Shown piece after piece: positions 8,926 to 17,086 of a DNA stretch of 64,000 nt. The stretch comes from Pseudomonas veronii. Lineage in GTDB: Bacteria; Pseudomonadota; Gammaproteobacteria; Pseudomonadales; Pseudomonadaceae. The position numbers were made by a program, and so were the translations under genes. The DNA lies in NCBI RefSeq assembly GCF_001439695.1, contig NZ_JYLL01000001.1, forward strand, positions 310,001 to 374,000. The letters run 5' to 3'. Numbering within the stretch: position 1 is the first letter of the stretch; every line of letters starts with the position of its first letter. The notes beneath the pieces are model-generated. The model did no database searches and was not told where the DNA came from. It saw only the letters and a list, made by a program, of their open reading frames with translations.

Positions 8926-9933
8926 ATGACTGCCCAGACCAACCGCCAGTTCCTGCTCGCCAAACGCCCGGTCGGCGCGGCCACGCGGGAGACCTTCACC
9001 TACCAGGAAGTGCCGGTGGGCACGCCACAGGACGGGCAGGTGCTGGTGCGCAACGAATACCTGTCCCTCGACCCGGCCATGCGCGGCTGGATGAATGAGG
9101 GCAAATCCTACATTCCGCCCGTCGGCATCGGCGAAGTGATGCGGGCGCTGGGTGTAGGCAAGGTGATCGCCTCGAACACCCCTAAATTCGCCGTCGGGGA
9201 CTACGTGAACGGCGCCCTGGGGGTGCAGGATTACTTCCTCGGCGAGCCGCGTGGTTTCTACAAGGTCGACCCCACGCTTGCGCCCCTGCCGCGCTACCTG
9301 TCGGCGCTGGGCATGACCGGCATGACCGCCTACTTCGCCCTGCTCGAGACCGGCGCACCCAAGGCCGGCGAAACCGTGGTGATCTCCGGCGCGGCCGGGG
9401 CGGTGGGCAGCATTGCCGGGCAGATCGCCAAGATCAAAGGCTGCCGCGTGGTGGGCATTGCCGGTGGCGCCGACAAGTGCAAATTCCTGGTGGATGAACT
9501 GGGCTTCGACGCCGCCATCGATTACAAACACGAAGACCTGCCCACCGCGCTCAAGCGCGAGTGCCCCAAGGGCGTGGATGTGTATTTCGATAACGTCGGC
9601 GGCGACATTCTCGACGCCGTGCTCAGCCGCCTGGCGTTGAAAGCCCGCGTAGTGATCTGCGGTGCGATCAGCCAGTACAACAACAAGGACGCGGTAAAAG
9701 GCCCGGCCAACTACCTGTCATTGCTGGTCAATCGCGCACGCATGGAAGGCTTCGTGGTGATGGATCACGCGGCGAACTTTGCCGCCGCCGGGCAGGAAAT
9801 GGCCGGCTGGATGGCGCAGGGCAAGCTCAAGAGCAAGGAAGACATTGTGGAGGGACTGGAGACGTTCCCGGAGACGCTGATGAAGCTGTTCAACGGGGAG
9901 AACTTCGGCAAGCTGGTGCTCAAAGTCAGCTGA
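8926..9933 (+). CDS. NADP-dependent oxidoreductase, zinc-independent MDR (CurA/PTGR-like)
   Basis: 335 residues, the typical length for the leukotriene B4 dehydrogenase/CurA branch of medium-chain dehydrogenases, which reduce activated double bonds with NADPH. Features are DPAMRGWMN near the N-terminus, the Rossmann glycine motif SGAAGAVGS, and DVYFDNVGG. The zinc-binding Cys/His set of alcohol dehydrogenases is absent. The start is set at ATG 8926 (MTAQTNRQFLLAKRP), which aligns with the family and has AAGAG upstream; the frame is open further upstream but without similarity. It ends 17 bases before a REP hairpin. Confidence 0.92.
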   Translation: MTAQTNRQFLLAKRPVGAATRETFTYQEVPVGTPQDGQVLVRNEYLSLDPAMRGWMNEGKSYIPPVGIGEVMRALGVGKVIASNTPKFAVGDYVNGALGVQDYFLGEPRGFYKVDPTLAPLPRYLSALGMTGMTAYFALLETGAPKAGETVVISGAAGAVGSIAGQIAKIKGCRVVGIAGGADKCKFLVDELGFDAAIDYKHEDLPTALKRECPKGVDVYFDNVGGDILDAVLSRLALKARVVICGAISQYNNKDAVKGPANYLSLLVNRARMEGFVVMDHAANFAAAGQEMAGWMAQGKLKSKEDIVEGLETFPETLMKLFNGENFGKLVLKVS

Positions 9934-9950
9934 TACACAGCAGATGTCAA

Positions 9951-9978
9951 TGTGGGAGGGGGCTTGCTCCCTCCCACA
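9951..9978. repeat. REP palindrome between convergent genes
   Basis: TGTGGGAGG arms flanking GGGCTTGCT form one tight hairpin, a compact version of the REP repeats found elsewhere in the window. It sits between the stop codons of the oxidoreductase and pyrF and could end both transcripts. Confidence 0.75.
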
Positions 9979-9996
9979 TGGTTGATCGGTGATCGA

Positions 9997-10695
9997 TCAG
10001 GCGATCTCGGCGACGACTGCCGCCAATGCCTTGGCCGGGTCCGCCGCCTGGCTGATCGGGCGGCCGATCACCAGGTAGTCCGAGCCGGCGTCCAGGGCCT
10101 GACGCGGCGTGAGGATACGGCGCTGGTCATCCTGGGCGCTGCCCGCCGGGCGAATCCCCGGGGTGACCAATTGCAGCGACGGGTGGGCGGTCTTGAGCGC
10201 CCGGGCTTCCAGCGCCGAACAGACCAGGCCATCGAGGCCGGCTTTTTGCGCCAGGGCCGCCAAGCGCAGCACTTGCTCCTGAGGTTCGATATCCAGGCCG
10301 ATCGCGGCCAGGTCTTCGCGCTCCATGCTGGTCAGCACGGTCACACCGATCAGCAAGGGTTTAGGGCCGCTGCGCTGTTCCAACACTTCACGGCAGGCGG
10401 CCATCATGCGCAGGCCGCCGGAGCAGTGTACATTGACCATCCACACGCCCATTTCGGCGGCAGCCTTGACCGCCATCGCGGTGGTGTTGGGGATGTCGTG
10501 GAATTTCAGGTCGAGGAACACCTCGAAACCTTTGTCACGCAGCGTGCCGACGATGTCCGCGGCGCAACTGGTGAACAGTTCCTTGCCGACCTTGACCCGA
10601 CACAGCTTCGGGTCCAACTGGTCAGCCAGCTTCAGTGCGGCGTCACGGGTGGGGTAATCCAGGGCGACGATGATAGGAGTCTGGCAGACGGACAT
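9997..10695 (-). CDS. pyrF: Orotidine 5'-phosphate decarboxylase
   Basis: Last step of de novo UMP synthesis: decarboxylation of OMP to UMP in the cytosol. 232 residues, standard length for the bacterial type. The active-site signature [10 protein letters not shown] carries the catalytic lysine (Lys63) and aspartates, the N-terminal strand [10 protein letters not shown] holds the substrate Asp, and GIRP and VIGRPI near the C-terminus bind phosphate. It is a stand-alone gene with its own upstream region, convergent with the oxidoreductase. No anomalies. Confidence 0.98.
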   Translation of the reverse strand: MSVCQTPIIVALDYPTRDAALKLADQLDPKLCRVKVGKELFTSCAADIVGTLRDKGFEVFLDLKFHDIPNTTAMAVKAAAEMGVWMVNVHCSGGLRMMAACREVLEQRSGPKPLLIGVTVLTSMEREDLAAIGLDIEPQEQVLRLAALAQKAGLDGLVCSALEARALKTAHPSLQLVTPGIRPAGSAQDDQRRILTPRQALDAGSDYLVIGRPISQAADPAKALAAVVAEIA

Positions 10696-10954
10696 TGGAA
10701 TGGGCTCTCAGGCAAGTCGAAATCGGCGCGGATTGTAGCGCAAGCGACGCCGTTGCGGGATCCGATGATCGGTAAATACTGACCAAGCGCACTCAGGCGG
10801 ACCTTTCGGCTATTTGTATCAAAGCAGATACATTCACGACATGCCCTCAACACGCCCTACCGCTAGCCTCGCCCGCACGACCCACCGACCAGCACTACCA
10901 GCCATGGGGCTGGGCGCCTATGCTGACCGCTACCACCAGGCAGATGATCGCACT

Positions 10955-11716
10955 ATGCATACTTCCGTCCCGCTGAACGACGAGCAAAAAAACGCGGTGA
11001 GCGCCGATGAAAAGCGCTGGAACACCCGCGCGCTGATTGTCGACGACGATGTGCCGATCCGCGAACTGCTGATCGACTACCTGGCGCGCTTCAATATTCT
11101 CGCCACCGGCGTCACCGACGGCACCGCGATGCGCGTGGCGATGCAAGCCGAAACCTTTGATGTGGTGGTGCTCGACCTGATGCTGCCGGGCGAAGACGGC
11201 CTGTCACTGTGCCGCTGGCTACGCGCCGAGTCGGACATTCCGATCCTGATGCTCACCGCCCGCTGCGAACCCACCGACCGCATCATCGGCCTGGAACTGG
11301 GCGCCGACGACTACATGTCCAAGCCGTTCGAGCCGCGTGAATTGGTGGCGCGCATCCAGACCATCCTGCGCCGGGTGCGCGACGACCGCACCGAGCAGCG
11401 CGCCAATATCCGCTTCGATAACTGGCGGCTCAACAGCGTGTTGCGCCAATTGGTGGCCGACGATGGCCTGGTGGTGCCGCTGTCCAACGCCGAGTTCCGC
11501 CTGCTGTGGGTGTTTATCGAGCGGCCGCGCCGGGTGTTGAGCCGCGAACAGTTGCTGGATGCGGCCCGCGGTCGTTCCATCGAGGCCTTCGATCGCAGCA
11601 TTGACCTGCTGGTCTCGCGCCTGCGCCAGAAGCTGGGCGATGACCCCAAAGCACCGCAGTTGATCAAGACCGTGCGCGGTGAAGGCTATCTGTTCGACGC
11701 ACGGGATATCGGCTGA
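10955..11716 (+). CDS. OmpR-family response regulator
   Basis: 253 residues. A receiver domain (about 25-140) has acidic residues VDDD (29-32), the phospho-acceptor Asp74 in VVLDLMLPGEDG, and Lys in YMSKPF. A winged-helix DNA-binding domain (about 155-250) follows, with RRVLSREQLLD and TVRGEGYLF. ATG 10955 is preferred; the frame is open further upstream without similarity, leaving an unusually long 24-residue lead before the receiver. The stop overlaps the start of the kinase gene by one base, so the pair is translationally coupled. The regulon is unknown. Confidence 0.94.
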   Translation: MHTSVPLNDEQKNAVSADEKRWNTRALIVDDDVPIRELLIDYLARFNILATGVTDGTAMRVAMQAETFDVVVLDLMLPGEDGLSLCRWLRAESDIPILMLTARCEPTDRIIGLELGADDYMSKPFEPRELVARIQTILRRVRDDRTEQRANIRFDNWRLNSVLRQLVADDGLVVPLSNAEFRLLWVFIERPRRVLSREQLLDAARGRSIEAFDRSIDLLVSRLRQKLGDDPKAPQLIKTVRGEGYLFDARDIG

Positions 11717-12750
11717 TGCGCAACGCCCTCAACACGCTGTTCGGCCGCTTGTTCGGAGTGTTGCTGTTGGCGATTGTACTGGCCCATGCGTTGGCATTTT
11801 TCTGGTTCCACCACTATGACCCGCCTCCGCCACCGCGCAAGGACACCTTCGTCGAGCAACCGGACGGCACGATGAGGCCGCTGCCTAAACGCCCTCGCCC
11901 ATGGTTTGGCGGCCCGGTGGTGCCGCTGACGTTTCAGTTTTTCTCGTTGATCATCGCCGCCTGGTATGGCGCCAAATTGTTGAGCCGGCCGATCCAGCGC
12001 CTGAGTGAGGCCGCCGAGCGCTTGAGCCTGGACCTCGACAGCCCGCCTCTCGACGAATCGGGCCCCCGCGAAGCCCAGCAGGCCGCGTCAACCTTCAACC
12101 TGATGCAAAAACGTATTCGCGAACAAGTCGGCCAGCGCGCGCGCATGCTCGGCGCGGTCTCCCATGACCTGCGCACCCCGCTGTCGCGCCTCAAGCTGCG
12201 CCTGGAGCAGATCGAAGACGCCAAGCTGCAAGGCCAGATGCGCCAGGACCTGAACGACATGATCGGCATGCTCGACGCCACCTTGAGCTACCTGCACGAA
12301 CAACGCACCAGCGAAAGCCGGCACTGGCTGGATGTGCAGGCGCTGGTGGAGTCGATCAGTGAGAACGCCCAGGACCAAGGTTCCAATGTGCAATGTGCCG
12401 GCACCTGTGCGCCTTTGCAGGTGCAGCCGATGGCGTTGCGTTCATGCCTCAACAACCTGATCGACAACGCCTTGCGCTACGCCGGCAGCGCGCGCGTGGA
12501 ACTGGAGGACAGCCGCGAGGCCCTGACCATCCGCGTGATTGACCACGGCCCCGGGATTGCCGCCGACAAGCGCGAGGCGGTGTTCGAACCGTTCTATCGG
12601 CTGGAAGGCTCGCGCAACCGCAACTCCGGCGGCGTGGGCCTGGGCATGACCATCGCCAAGGACGCGGTGGAACGCCTGGGCGGGCGGTTGAGCCTGGAGG
12701 AAACCCCGGGCGGCGGGTTGACCGCCGTGATGTGGTTGCCCCGCGCCTGA
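11716..12750 (+). CDS. EnvZ-like sensor histidine kinase
   Basis: 344 residues, partner of the regulator just upstream. TM1 is about 12-31 and TM2 about 71-88. The periplasmic loop is only about 40 residues and very proline-rich (DPPPPPRKD, RPLPKRPRPWFGGP), too short for a ligand-binding domain, so the signal may be sensed in the membrane or through a partner. Then come HAMP (about 89-140), the H box AVSHDLRTPL (His150), the N box NLIDNALRYA, and G boxes DHGPGIA and GGVGLGMTIA. The signal is unknown. Confidence 0.93.
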   Translation: MRNALNTLFGRLFGVLLLAIVLAHALAFFWFHHYDPPPPPRKDTFVEQPDGTMRPLPKRPRPWFGGPVVPLTFQFFSLIIAAWYGAKLLSRPIQRLSEAAERLSLDLDSPPLDESGPREAQQAASTFNLMQKRIREQVGQRARMLGAVSHDLRTPLSRLKLRLEQIEDAKLQGQMRQDLNDMIGMLDATLSYLHEQRTSESRHWLDVQALVESISENAQDQGSNVQCAGTCAPLQVQPMALRSCLNNLIDNALRYAGSARVELEDSREALTIRVIDHGPGIAADKREAVFEPFYRLEGSRNRNSGGVGLGMTIAKDAVERLGGRLSLEETPGGGLTAVMWLPRA

Positions 12751-12793
12751 CGGCCAACGCCCGCCAGCCCCCCCATAAATCTTGGTCAATCAG

Positions 12794-13855
12794 CTACAGC
12801 GGTTCGTCTTCGCGGCGGCTCTGGGCCTGGGTCGCGCTCCAATCCATCAGCAGGCTGTACGCCACGGCGAGCAAGGTCGGGCCGATAAACAGGCCGATGA
12901 AGCCAAACGCGATCAGGCCGCCGAATACCCCGAGCAACACGATCACCAGCGGCAGGTTGCCGCCACGGCTGATCAGGTACGGCTTGAGCACGTTGTCCAC
13001 GCCGCTGATGATGAACGTGCCCCACACGCCGAGGAACACTGCGTAGGTGTAATCGCCCTTCCACGCCAGCCAGGCCGTGGCCGGAATCCACACCAGCGGC
13101 GGCCCCATGGGGATCAGGCTGAGCAGGAACGTGACGATACCCAGCACCAGCGCGCCCGGCACCCCGGCGATCAGGAAGCCGATCAGCGCGAGCACGGCCT
13201 GGGCGGCGGCCGTACCGATCACGCCATTGACCACGCGCTGCACGGTGCCGGCCACCAGTTCGATGTAGTAACCGGCACGTTCGCCGATCAAGCGCTCCAG
13301 CAGGCGGTGGACGAACATCGCCAGGCGCGGCCCGTCACGGTAGAAAAAGAACACGAACACCAGGCTGAGGGTCAGTTCCAGGATGCCGCCGCCGATCTGC
13401 GCGCTGCGCGCCAGCAGCCAGTTGCCCACCTGCCCCAGGTACGGCTTGAGGCTGACCATCAGCGCCGCGCCCTGCTGGTCGATGCTGTCCCACATCGCCA
13501 CCAGCCGTTCTCCGACAAAGGGAATCGACCCCAACCAGGCCGGTGCCGCCGGCAAACCGTCGACCTGAATATCCTTGATCAACGTCACCGCGTCGCGCAC
13601 ATGGTCCGCGAGGTTGAACCCCAGCCATACCAGCGGCACCGCCACCAGCAGCATCCAGCCCAAGGTCAGGATGCCAGCGGCCAGGGATTCGCGGCCGCCC
13701 AGCCAGCGGGTCAGCAACACCATCAGCGGCCAACTGGCAAACGCCAGCACCGCCCCCCAGAACAGCGCCGACCAGAACGGCGCCATCACCCAGAAGCTGG
13801 CACCGAACAGCACCAGCAGCAGGATTTGCACCAGCAGGCGATCGTTATTGAGCAT
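12794..13855 (-). CDS. AI-2E family transporter (PerM/TqsA-like membrane protein)
   Basis: 353-residue polytopic inner-membrane protein with seven to eight predicted helices, including the conserved LSLIPMGPPLVWIPA stretch and the C-terminal GGLIAFGFIGLFIGP motif of the family. Members export autoinducer-2 or act as ion antiporters; which applies here cannot be told. The gene is single, convergent with the two-component pair; the stop codons are 43 bp apart. Confidence 0.93.
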   Translation of the reverse strand: MLNNDRLLVQILLLVLFGASFWVMAPFWSALFWGAVLAFASWPLMVLLTRWLGGRESLAAGILTLGWMLLVAVPLVWLGFNLADHVRDAVTLIKDIQVDGLPAAPAWLGSIPFVGERLVAMWDSIDQQGAALMVSLKPYLGQVGNWLLARSAQIGGGILELTLSLVFVFFFYRDGPRLAMFVHRLLERLIGERAGYYIELVAGTVQRVVNGVIGTAAAQAVLALIGFLIAGVPGALVLGIVTFLLSLIPMGPPLVWIPATAWLAWKGDYTYAVFLGVWGTFIISGVDNVLKPYLISRGGNLPLVIVLLGVFGGLIAFGFIGLFIGPTLLAVAYSLLMDWSATQAQSRREDEPL

Positions 13856-13927
13856 GGAGTTTCTCTAGGAAAAGGCTGAAGGCAGTCAGTTTAGGCGAAC
13901 GGCGCGGGTCCGTTCGCCCTGTTTCGG

Positions 13928-14746
13928 TCAGCGTATCAGATGCAGGTGCAGGCCTTTGGCTGGCTCGGTACCGGTTTCCAAGCGTGCGGCCCGCACGCCC
14001 TTGTCAATCAGGGCCTGGCGCCACGCTTCGGCATGGGGGCCGGTCAAACTGACACGCAGGGTGGTGTCGAGGTTCAAACCGCGAGAAATCAGGGTCAACC
14101 AGGTGGCATCGGGGTCTGCACCCAAAGCCGGGAAATCCAGCTCACCGGTGCTTTTGAGTTCGCGCAACAGCGTGGCGGAGGTCGGCAGCAGTTCCCCGAG
14201 CGGGGCGTCGGCATCGATCTGTTCGACATGCAGGTAAGCCCGGCGATTGCCGCGGGTGATGCCGTACAACGCCACCAGGGAATTGTCCTGCGGGGCGGCC
14301 AGACGCAACAGCAGGTATTCCTGCTGGCCATCGGCGCCGACCAACTTGGCATTACCGAACACTTCATTGGCCCACAGGCTGCTTTCACCGCAGTCACGGG
14401 CCTGGCACCAGAACAACAGCTGCGCGCCCTGCTGCTGCAGCGCTTCGCGCGTGGCGGTGAACGCAGCGCTGGAGGTGTGCTCGGCGGGCAGTTCATAGGT
14501 GATGGCGGTGGCCTGGCCGCGCGCGGTGGCCTGGGCTTCGTAACGCAACTGGCCGCTGATCTTGCGGATCGCGCCCATGGGGTAGATGCGCTCTTTTTCT
14601 TCGGCGGGACGATAATCGACGATTTGCGCGTCGACCTGACGGGCCACGGCGGGCAAGTCCTGGCTACCCGGCACATCGGCGGCGAACACCAACGGGCTGA
14701 ACACACACAGCCCGAGGGCACGGATACAGCCTTTACGCACGCTCAT
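13928..14746 (-). CDS. DUF4892 domain-containing exported protein
   Basis: 272 residues with a Sec signal peptide (MSVRKGCIRALGLCVFSPLVFA, cleavage after about residue 22). The body, beginning VPGSQDLPAVARQVDAQIVDY, matches the DUF4892 family found in pseudomonads; function is not established. A central Cys pair (FWCQARDCGESS) may form a disulfide. There is no ribosome site before its ATG. Instead the ATG overlaps the stop of a 22-codon small ORF in an ATGA arrangement, so translation probably depends on that ORF. Confidence 0.85.
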   Translation of the reverse strand: MSVRKGCIRALGLCVFSPLVFAADVPGSQDLPAVARQVDAQIVDYRPAEEKERIYPMGAIRKISGQLRYEAQATARGQATAITYELPAEHTSSAAFTATREALQQQGAQLLFWCQARDCGESSLWANEVFGNAKLVGADGQQEYLLLRLAAPQDNSLVALYGITRGNRRAYLHVEQIDADAPLGELLPTSATLLRELKSTGELDFPALGADPDATWLTLISRGLNLDTTLRVSLTGPHAEAWRQALIDKGVRAARLETGTEPAKGLHLHLIR

Positions 14747-14811
14747 CGGATAGTTGAGCCCTGGCCATCGGAGGTCGCAGCAGTTTCAAGATCGGTGTTG
14801 AGATCGTTCAT
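14743..14811 (-). CDS. 22-residue small ORF coupled to the DUF4892 gene
   Basis: ATG at 14811 is preceded at 6 bases by a strong ribosome site (AAAGGGAG). It encodes MNDLNTDLETAATSDGQGST plus two residues, and its TGA overlaps the DUF4892 ATG (ATGA). The peptide is hydrophilic with no signal or membrane segment. The placement and the lack of a ribosome site for the downstream gene suggest a translated leader or coupling peptide. I do not recognise it as a known peptide. Confidence 0.6.
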   Translation of the reverse strand: MNDLNTDLETAATSDGQGSTIR

Positions 14812-14860
14812 GGTTGACTCCCTTTCAATCCGCCCAGCCTCGGCAGTTGACCGCGCCAAG

Positions 14861-15715
14861 TCAAGGTGCAGAGAAGAACCGATTGAAACAGTCTGCAACA
14901 AGGACCGCGCCCGCCTCGTCATTCAAGTGCAAATGATGGCCACCGGGCAGGGTCGTCACGGTAAACGGTAGCTGGGAAAGCAATTCGGGATGTCTCGCCA
15001 GCATGCCGTCAGCGGCGACCACCAGTTGAGTAGGACAACCTACGCGGCGCACGAAAGCCATGGCTTGCTCGTCGGTCAGACGCATCGGCGATGCCAGGGT
15101 CAAGCGGCTGTCCGTTCGCCAGGTGTAACCGCCCGGCACCGGCATCAACCCGCGCTGGGCCAGCAGTTCAGCAGCTTCGCGGCTGACGGCCACCAGCCCT
15201 TTCATCCGCGCTTCGACGGCGCGATCAAGGTTGCTGTAGACCGGCTTGCGCTTGCCCTGCAGGTTCAATTGCGCCTGCAACGCCATGCCCAGGCGTTCGG
15301 CGGCGTTCTCGCCGGAGGCGGTCGGCGGGATCACACCGTCGATCAAACCCAGGTGCGTCACCCGCTCCGGCAAGGCACCGGCCAATACCAGAGAGACGAT
15401 GGCGCCGAGGGAATGGCCAAGTAATGCAAAACGTTTCCAGCCCAGTTGTTCGGCGACCTGCAGCACATCGTGGACGTAATCCCACAAGGCATAACCGGCC
15501 CCCGTCGGACGATGCGCCGAATGCCCGTGGCCGGCCATGTCGAGGGCGACGATACGCATGCCCTGCAGTTTCGGCGCCAACCGCGCGAAGCTGTTGGCGT
15601 TGTCCAGCCAGCCATGCAAGGCGATCACCGGCAGACCGTCTTCGGGACCGAACAGATGCGCGGCCAATTCGATATGCGGCAGGCTCAGGCGCACTTCTTC
15701 GACCGGCGTACTCAT
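14861..15715 (-). CDS. Alpha/beta-fold hydrolase
   Basis: 284 residues. The oxyanion region is HGWLDNANSF, the nucleophile elbow GHSLGA (Ser about 103), and the catalytic His is in GGHHLHL near the C-terminus. The start is ATG 15715, which overlaps the stop of the upstream hydrolase (ATGA), so the two are translationally coupled. No signal peptide. It is a serine hydrolase of unknown substrate; the thioesterase and acyl-CoA ligase genes upstream in the same direction hint at ester or acyl metabolism, which is only inference. Confidence 0.88.
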   Translation of the reverse strand: MSTPVEEVRLSLPHIELAAHLFGPEDGLPVIALHGWLDNANSFARLAPKLQGMRIVALDMAGHGHSAHRPTGAGYALWDYVHDVLQVAEQLGWKRFALLGHSLGAIVSLVLAGALPERVTHLGLIDGVIPPTASGENAAERLGMALQAQLNLQGKRKPVYSNLDRAVEARMKGLVAVSREAAELLAQRGLMPVPGGYTWRTDSRLTLASPMRLTDEQAMAFVRRVGCPTQLVVAADGMLARHPELLSQLPFTVTTLPGGHHLHLNDEAGAVLVADCFNRFFSAP

Positions 15716-16515
15716 GCGCAACTGCGCTCGCGGGCTTCCCAACGGGCGAACAGTTGCTTGAGCAAGATCGCGGTGTCCTGGGGGCGTTCGAGGGGGAACA
15801 TGTGGCCGCCGGGCATGGTGAGCATTTCTCCCATGGGCAGGCGCCCGACGCCGCTGGCGTGGTGGCGCATCACCACCCGGCTCTGGCGCCCGCGCACCAC
15901 CGCCAGCGGCACTTTCAACTGGCGCACCTGGCCCGGGCTGGTATGGGGCACGCCCCGGTAGATACTGATTTCAGTGGCCGGATCGAAACGCAGGCGCAGG
16001 CGATCGCCGACCTGATACAGGCCATGTTGCAGGTAAGCGTCGAAGCATTCCGGGTCGAAGCCGCGAAACAGGGTCTTGCCGGCGAAGTAACTGCGCGCGG
16101 CGTCCAGGTCGGCGAATTCTTCACGGCGGCCCAGGGTGCGCCCGGCCGGGGTGAGGCGGTCGATAAAACCAAAGCGCTTGGCGGCGCGGATCACCCAGCG
16201 GTCGGCACGGGTCAGCACCGGCGAGTCGAGCATCACCACGCCGCGATACAACTGCGGGCAGCGCATGGCCGCGTGCAAATGCAACACGCCGCCCAGGGAA
16301 TGGCCCACGCCCCACACCGGCTCGGGCTGCTGTTGCAGATGGTGGATCAGTTCGTCCACCAGGTTCTGCCAGTTGTCGTCCACCGGAAACCGTGGATCGT
16401 GGCCGTGCTGCGGCAGGTGCGCGACGGTATATTCCGGGGCCAGGCCGGCAAACAACTTGCCGTAGGTAGCCGAAGGGAAGCCATTGGCGTGGGCAAAAAA
16501 CACGTGCTGCGACAT
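15712..16515 (-). CDS. Alpha/beta-fold hydrolase
   Basis: 267 residues from ATG 16515 (MSQHVFFAHANGFPSATYG); an upstream in-frame ATG at 16542 lacks a ribosome site. The oxyanion region is AHANGFP, the nucleophile elbow GHSLGG, and the catalytic His is in MPGGHMFPLE. It is first of an overlapping pair with the hydrolase at 14861, with which it shares only the fold, so the pair is not a recent duplication. Cytosolic; substrate unknown. Confidence 0.88.
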   Translation of the reverse strand: MSQHVFFAHANGFPSATYGKLFAGLAPEYTVAHLPQHGHDPRFPVDDNWQNLVDELIHHLQQQPEPVWGVGHSLGGVLHLHAAMRCPQLYRGVVMLDSPVLTRADRWVIRAAKRFGFIDRLTPAGRTLGRREEFADLDAARSYFAGKTLFRGFDPECFDAYLQHGLYQVGDRLRLRFDPATEISIYRGVPHTSPGQVRQLKVPLAVVRGRQSRVVMRHHASGVGRLPMGEMLTMPGGHMFPLERPQDTAILLKQLFARWEARERSCA

Positions 16516-16612
16516 ACCGGTTCCATCTATAAAAACAGACATTGATTGTCACCACGCCCGACCGTTCCGGCAATGACCGTAACCGCCAGGAATGATGACA
16601 CTCACGCCACGC

Positions 16613-17056
16613 CTATCGCGCCGGCGGGTTCTCGCCCAGGGGCACTACGGCCATGGTCAGGCGCGAGACGCAGCTGGACTTGCCATCATCGTTGGTCAGG
16701 CGGATGTCCCACACCTGGGTGGTGCGGCCGATATGAATCGCCCTCGCCACCGCCGTCACCCGCCCGCTGCGCACCCCGCGCAGGTGGTTGGCATTGACCT
16801 CGAGGCCGACGCAATAGAACTTGCTCGCATCGATGCACAGGTAGGCCGCCATGGAGCCGACGCTTTCGGCCAGCACGACCGACGCGCCGCCGTGCAGCAG
16901 GCCGTAGGGCTGATGGGTACGCTGATCGACCACCATGCTGGCGGTCAGGGATTCTTCGTCGAAACTTTCGAAGCGAATGTCCAGCACTTCACCGATGGTG
17001 TTTTTCTGCAGAGCGTTGAGTTGTTCGATATTGGGTTGGGTGCGCCACAGGCTCAT
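16613..17056 (-). CDS. Hotdog-fold acyl-CoA thioesterase (MenI/YdiI/PaaI-like)
   Basis: 147 residues, the length of the 1,4-dihydroxy-2-naphthoyl-CoA hydrolase/EntH-like branch. The active-site stretch is YGLLHGGASVVLAESVGSMAA, with the HGG motif and the catalytic Glu. It hydrolyses an acyl-CoA or aryl-CoA thioester in the cytosol. It lies 30 bp downstream of an acyl-CoA ligase gene on the same strand, so the two are probably co-transcribed and may form or remove a common CoA ester. Pseudomonads do not make menaquinone, so a menaquinone role is unlikely. Confidence 0.9.
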   Translation of the reverse strand: MSLWRTQPNIEQLNALQKNTIGEVLDIRFESFDEESLTASMVVDQRTHQPYGLLHGGASVVLAESVGSMAAYLCIDASKFYCVGLEVNANHLRGVRSGRVTAVARAIHIGRTTQVWDIRLTNDDGKSSCVSRLTMAVVPLGENPPAR

Positions 17057-17086
17057 ACCGTTGTCCCTATTGGTTATATGATGGCC

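Noticed and set aside
16613..17056. Menaquinone-pathway thioesterase (MenI)
   Set aside because: The fold matches, but pseudomonads use ubiquinone only and no men genes are nearby; called a general thioesterase instead.
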